Part shown: positions 62,474-64,000 of the stretch, piece after piece
Position numbering within the stretch: the stretch's first letter is position 1
How the letters are laid out: every line of letters begins with the position of its first letter
Origin: Rutidosis leptorrhynchoides
Taxonomy: Eukaryota > Streptophyta > Magnoliopsida > Asterales > Asteraceae
DNA: 64,000 nt
NCBI RefSeq assembly: GCF_046630445.1
Contig: NC_092335.1
Span: 632,452,001-632,516,000 of the forward strand
Direction of reading: 5' to 3'
The notes under the pieces: generated by a model
What the model saw: only the letters and a program-made list of their open reading frames with translations
Database searches by the model: none
What the model was told of the DNA's origin: nothing
Program-made: the position numbers and the translations under genes

Positions 62474-62616
62474 TTCGTGTTTCTTTTTATACTGTAAAAT
62501 AGACGAGGGTTAGATTCATAAAAGATATTTAACAAACACTACAAGCAATTTTCACATATTTCATAAAAGCACAAACACACTATATTACATATATTACATC
62601 ACATGATTACAACTCT

Positions 62617-63231
62617 TTATCCTGACTCACTTGTTTCTTCTTCTTCGGACTTGGTTCGTTTTGCTAATTTTCTAGGGATAAAGGATGTTCCTTTAATACG
62701 AGCCGTTTGTCTCACTAATGGTCTAGAAGAAGCTGGTGACCTAGATGTTCCCGGGCCATAGTTAAAGCTTAAGAAATATGGGTATTTACGGTATACTCCA
62801 TCGGGACATTTCATGTTAACATAGAGGTCATCGGGGTTGGAATTTGGTTTTTCTATTTTGATGCCTTTTCCCTTATTATTTTCTTTTGCCTTTTCAAATT
62901 GGGTCGGGGTAATTTCTACAACATCATCGGAATCCTCATCGGGATCCGATTCATCAGAAAATTGGTAATCTTCCCAATATTTTGCTTCCTCGGCGGAAAC
63001 ACCATTGACCATTATTAATTTTGGTCCATTGGTTGAGGGTTTTCTTTTATTTATCTGTTTTTCAGTGGTTTCTAATATTTCCTCCTCCGAAACCTCTTCT
63101 TCTTCCGGTTCCTCTTCTTCCGGTTCCTCTTCTTCCTGTTCCTCTTCGGGAATTTGTGAATCTTTCCAATATATATTCGACTCTTCATTATTATTAGGTG
63201 AGTCAATGGGATTTGTACTAGAGGTAGACAT
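62617..63231 (-). CDS. Acidic leader ORF, 204 residues, unknown
   Basis: An intact frame about 200 bp after the PBS. Residues ~28-52 are a Glu/Pro repeat (PEEEEPEEEE type). A middle part has YWEDYQFSDESDPDEDSDD, then KENNKGKGIKIEK, and a basic Ser/Arg-rich tail with PGTSRSPASSRPLVRQ. No catalytic motif, signal peptide or membrane segment. Being first in the RNA, it could be translated before gag; its role is unknown. The LARD has a different Ser/Asp-rich ORF in the same place. Confidence 0.6.
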   Translation of the reverse strand: MSTSSTNPIDSPNNNEESNIYWKDSQIPEEEQEEEEPEEEEPEEEEVSEEEILETTEKQINKRKPSTNGPKLIMVNGVSAEEAKYWEDYQFSDESDPDEDSDDVVEITPTQFEKAKENNKGKGIKIEKPNSNPDDLYVNMKCPDGVYRKYPYFLSFNYGPGTSRSPASSRPLVRQTARIKGTSFIPRKLAKRTKSEEEETSESG

Positions 63232-63344
63232 CTATCACACAATATCAAACACGTTAAGAGATTAATATATCACATAATATTTACATGTAAAAAATATATA
63301 GTTTCCAACAAAATTTGTTAAGCAATCGTTTTTAACGAAAAACA

Positions 63345-63427
63345 CGGTCGAAGTCCAGACTCACTAATGCATCCTAACAAACTCGATAAGACACACTAAT
63401 GCAAAATTCTGGTTCTCTAAGACCAAC
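63345..63427 (-). promoter_or_regulatory. Conserved post-PBS leader block
   Basis: The minus strand shares GGTCTTAG-GAACCAG, TTAGTGTGTCT, GTTAGGATGCATTAG and AGTCTGGACTTCGACC, in order and spacing, with the LARD leader (48054-48143). A candidate packaging or dimerisation region; role inferred. Confidence 0.6.
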
Positions 63428-63428
63428 G

Positions 63429-63440
63429 CTCGGATACCAA
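63429..63440 (-). other. Primer-binding site of the Tekay-type element
   Basis: The minus strand reads TGGTATCCGAGC, one base different from TGGTATCAGAGC, next to the LTR end at 63442. Confidence 0.8.
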
Positions 63441-63441
63441 C

Positions 63442-64000
63442 TGAAATGTCCCATTCATATCGATTATAAACGTTTCATATTAATTGGTTTCGTTGCGAGG
63501 TTTTGACCTCTATATGAGACGTTTTTCAAAGACTGCATTCGTTTTTAAAACAAACCATAACCTTTATTTTATCGACAAAGGTATAAAGGACACAACCAAG
63601 ATTATCAATTAATGATAATCTAAAATATTACGCTTACACACGACCATTACATAATGGTTTACAATATTAATATGTTACAATAAAGAAAGTTTCTCGAATG
63701 CAGTTTTTAAACAATATTATACAAGCATGCTGACTCCAAATTTTGTCCTTAAGTTTAGCATGCAATAGCGGAAGCTCTTAATAATCACCTGAGAATAAAC
63801 ATGCTTTAAATGTCAACAAAAATGTTGGTGAGTTATAGGTTTACTCTATATATTTATCAAATCGTAATAATAGACCACAAGATTTTCATTTCCATTTCTC
63901 AATAACATGCAATCTGCATAAAAAATCATTCATATGATGAACACCTGGTAACCGACCTTAACAGGATGCATATAGAATATCCCCATCATTCCGGGACTCT
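63442..64000 (-). repeat. 5' LTR of the Tekay-type element (partial)
   Basis: Matches 38527 onward nearly base for base over the visible 559 bp. The rest lies beyond the window. Confidence 0.92.

Overview
This is nuclear DNA of a flowering plant, built almost entirely of nested LTR retrotransposons. I see no intact single-copy host gene, rRNA or intact tRNA. The Tekay-type chromovirus with an Asn-rich gag linker, the very long LTRs beginning TGTAAYGACCCGGAAA, and an F-box At2g35280-like ORF inside an element fit a eudicot, perhaps Asteraceae. That family guess is inference.

Layout. (1) 1-3311: a plus-strand LTR fragment lying in a minus-strand LTR, which itself interrupts a small ORF. (2) 3312-8016: a minus-strand, gag-only copia-like element (PBS 5744-5755) with a second, transposon-type ORF. 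(3) 8017-21457: a complete Athila/Tat-like element with 1.88 kb LTRs, perfect TSD ATGTG, a tRNA-Asp PBS, gag-pro broken by three stops, no RT/RNaseH/integrase, and a separate ATHILA ORF-1 gene that appears spliced. (4) 21463-22110: remainder of the LTR it entered. (5) 22111-23287 and 34425-36122: pieces of a minus-strand gypsy LTR, split by a decayed short-LTR element (23288-34424) made largely of minisatellites, including 27 copies of an 82-bp unit, and containing a 4.3 kb solo LTR (24527-28808, TSD ATCTC). (6) 36123-38526: non-coding interior of that gypsy element. (7) 38527-64000: a minus-strand Tekay-type element with gag-pro-RT (61448-58972) and RNaseH-integrase-chromodomain (44100-42112), plus two extra ORFs in its leader. 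Its RT is split by a LARD-like element (44101-58971, TSD GTTTC, 3.94 kb LTRs), which holds a reverse solo LTR (51258-54981, TSD ATGAC).

How the parts relate. Both elements of 3.3-21.5 kb have the same plan: gag without pol, then a second ORF whose leader carries an intron and GC-rich palindromes. Each family has its own palindrome, and in three LTRs it sits 15-40 bp upstream of a TATA box. The LARD shares its post-PBS leader with the surrounding Tekay element, so it was probably mobilised by Tekay proteins. Host sequence has been captured twice: a poly(A)-binding-protein fragment in the LARD and an F-box/Sel1-like ORF in the Tekay leader. Nearly all premature stops look like C-to-T (or G-to-A) transitions, as expected for methylated elements. 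All positions, TSDs and alignments were read by eye.
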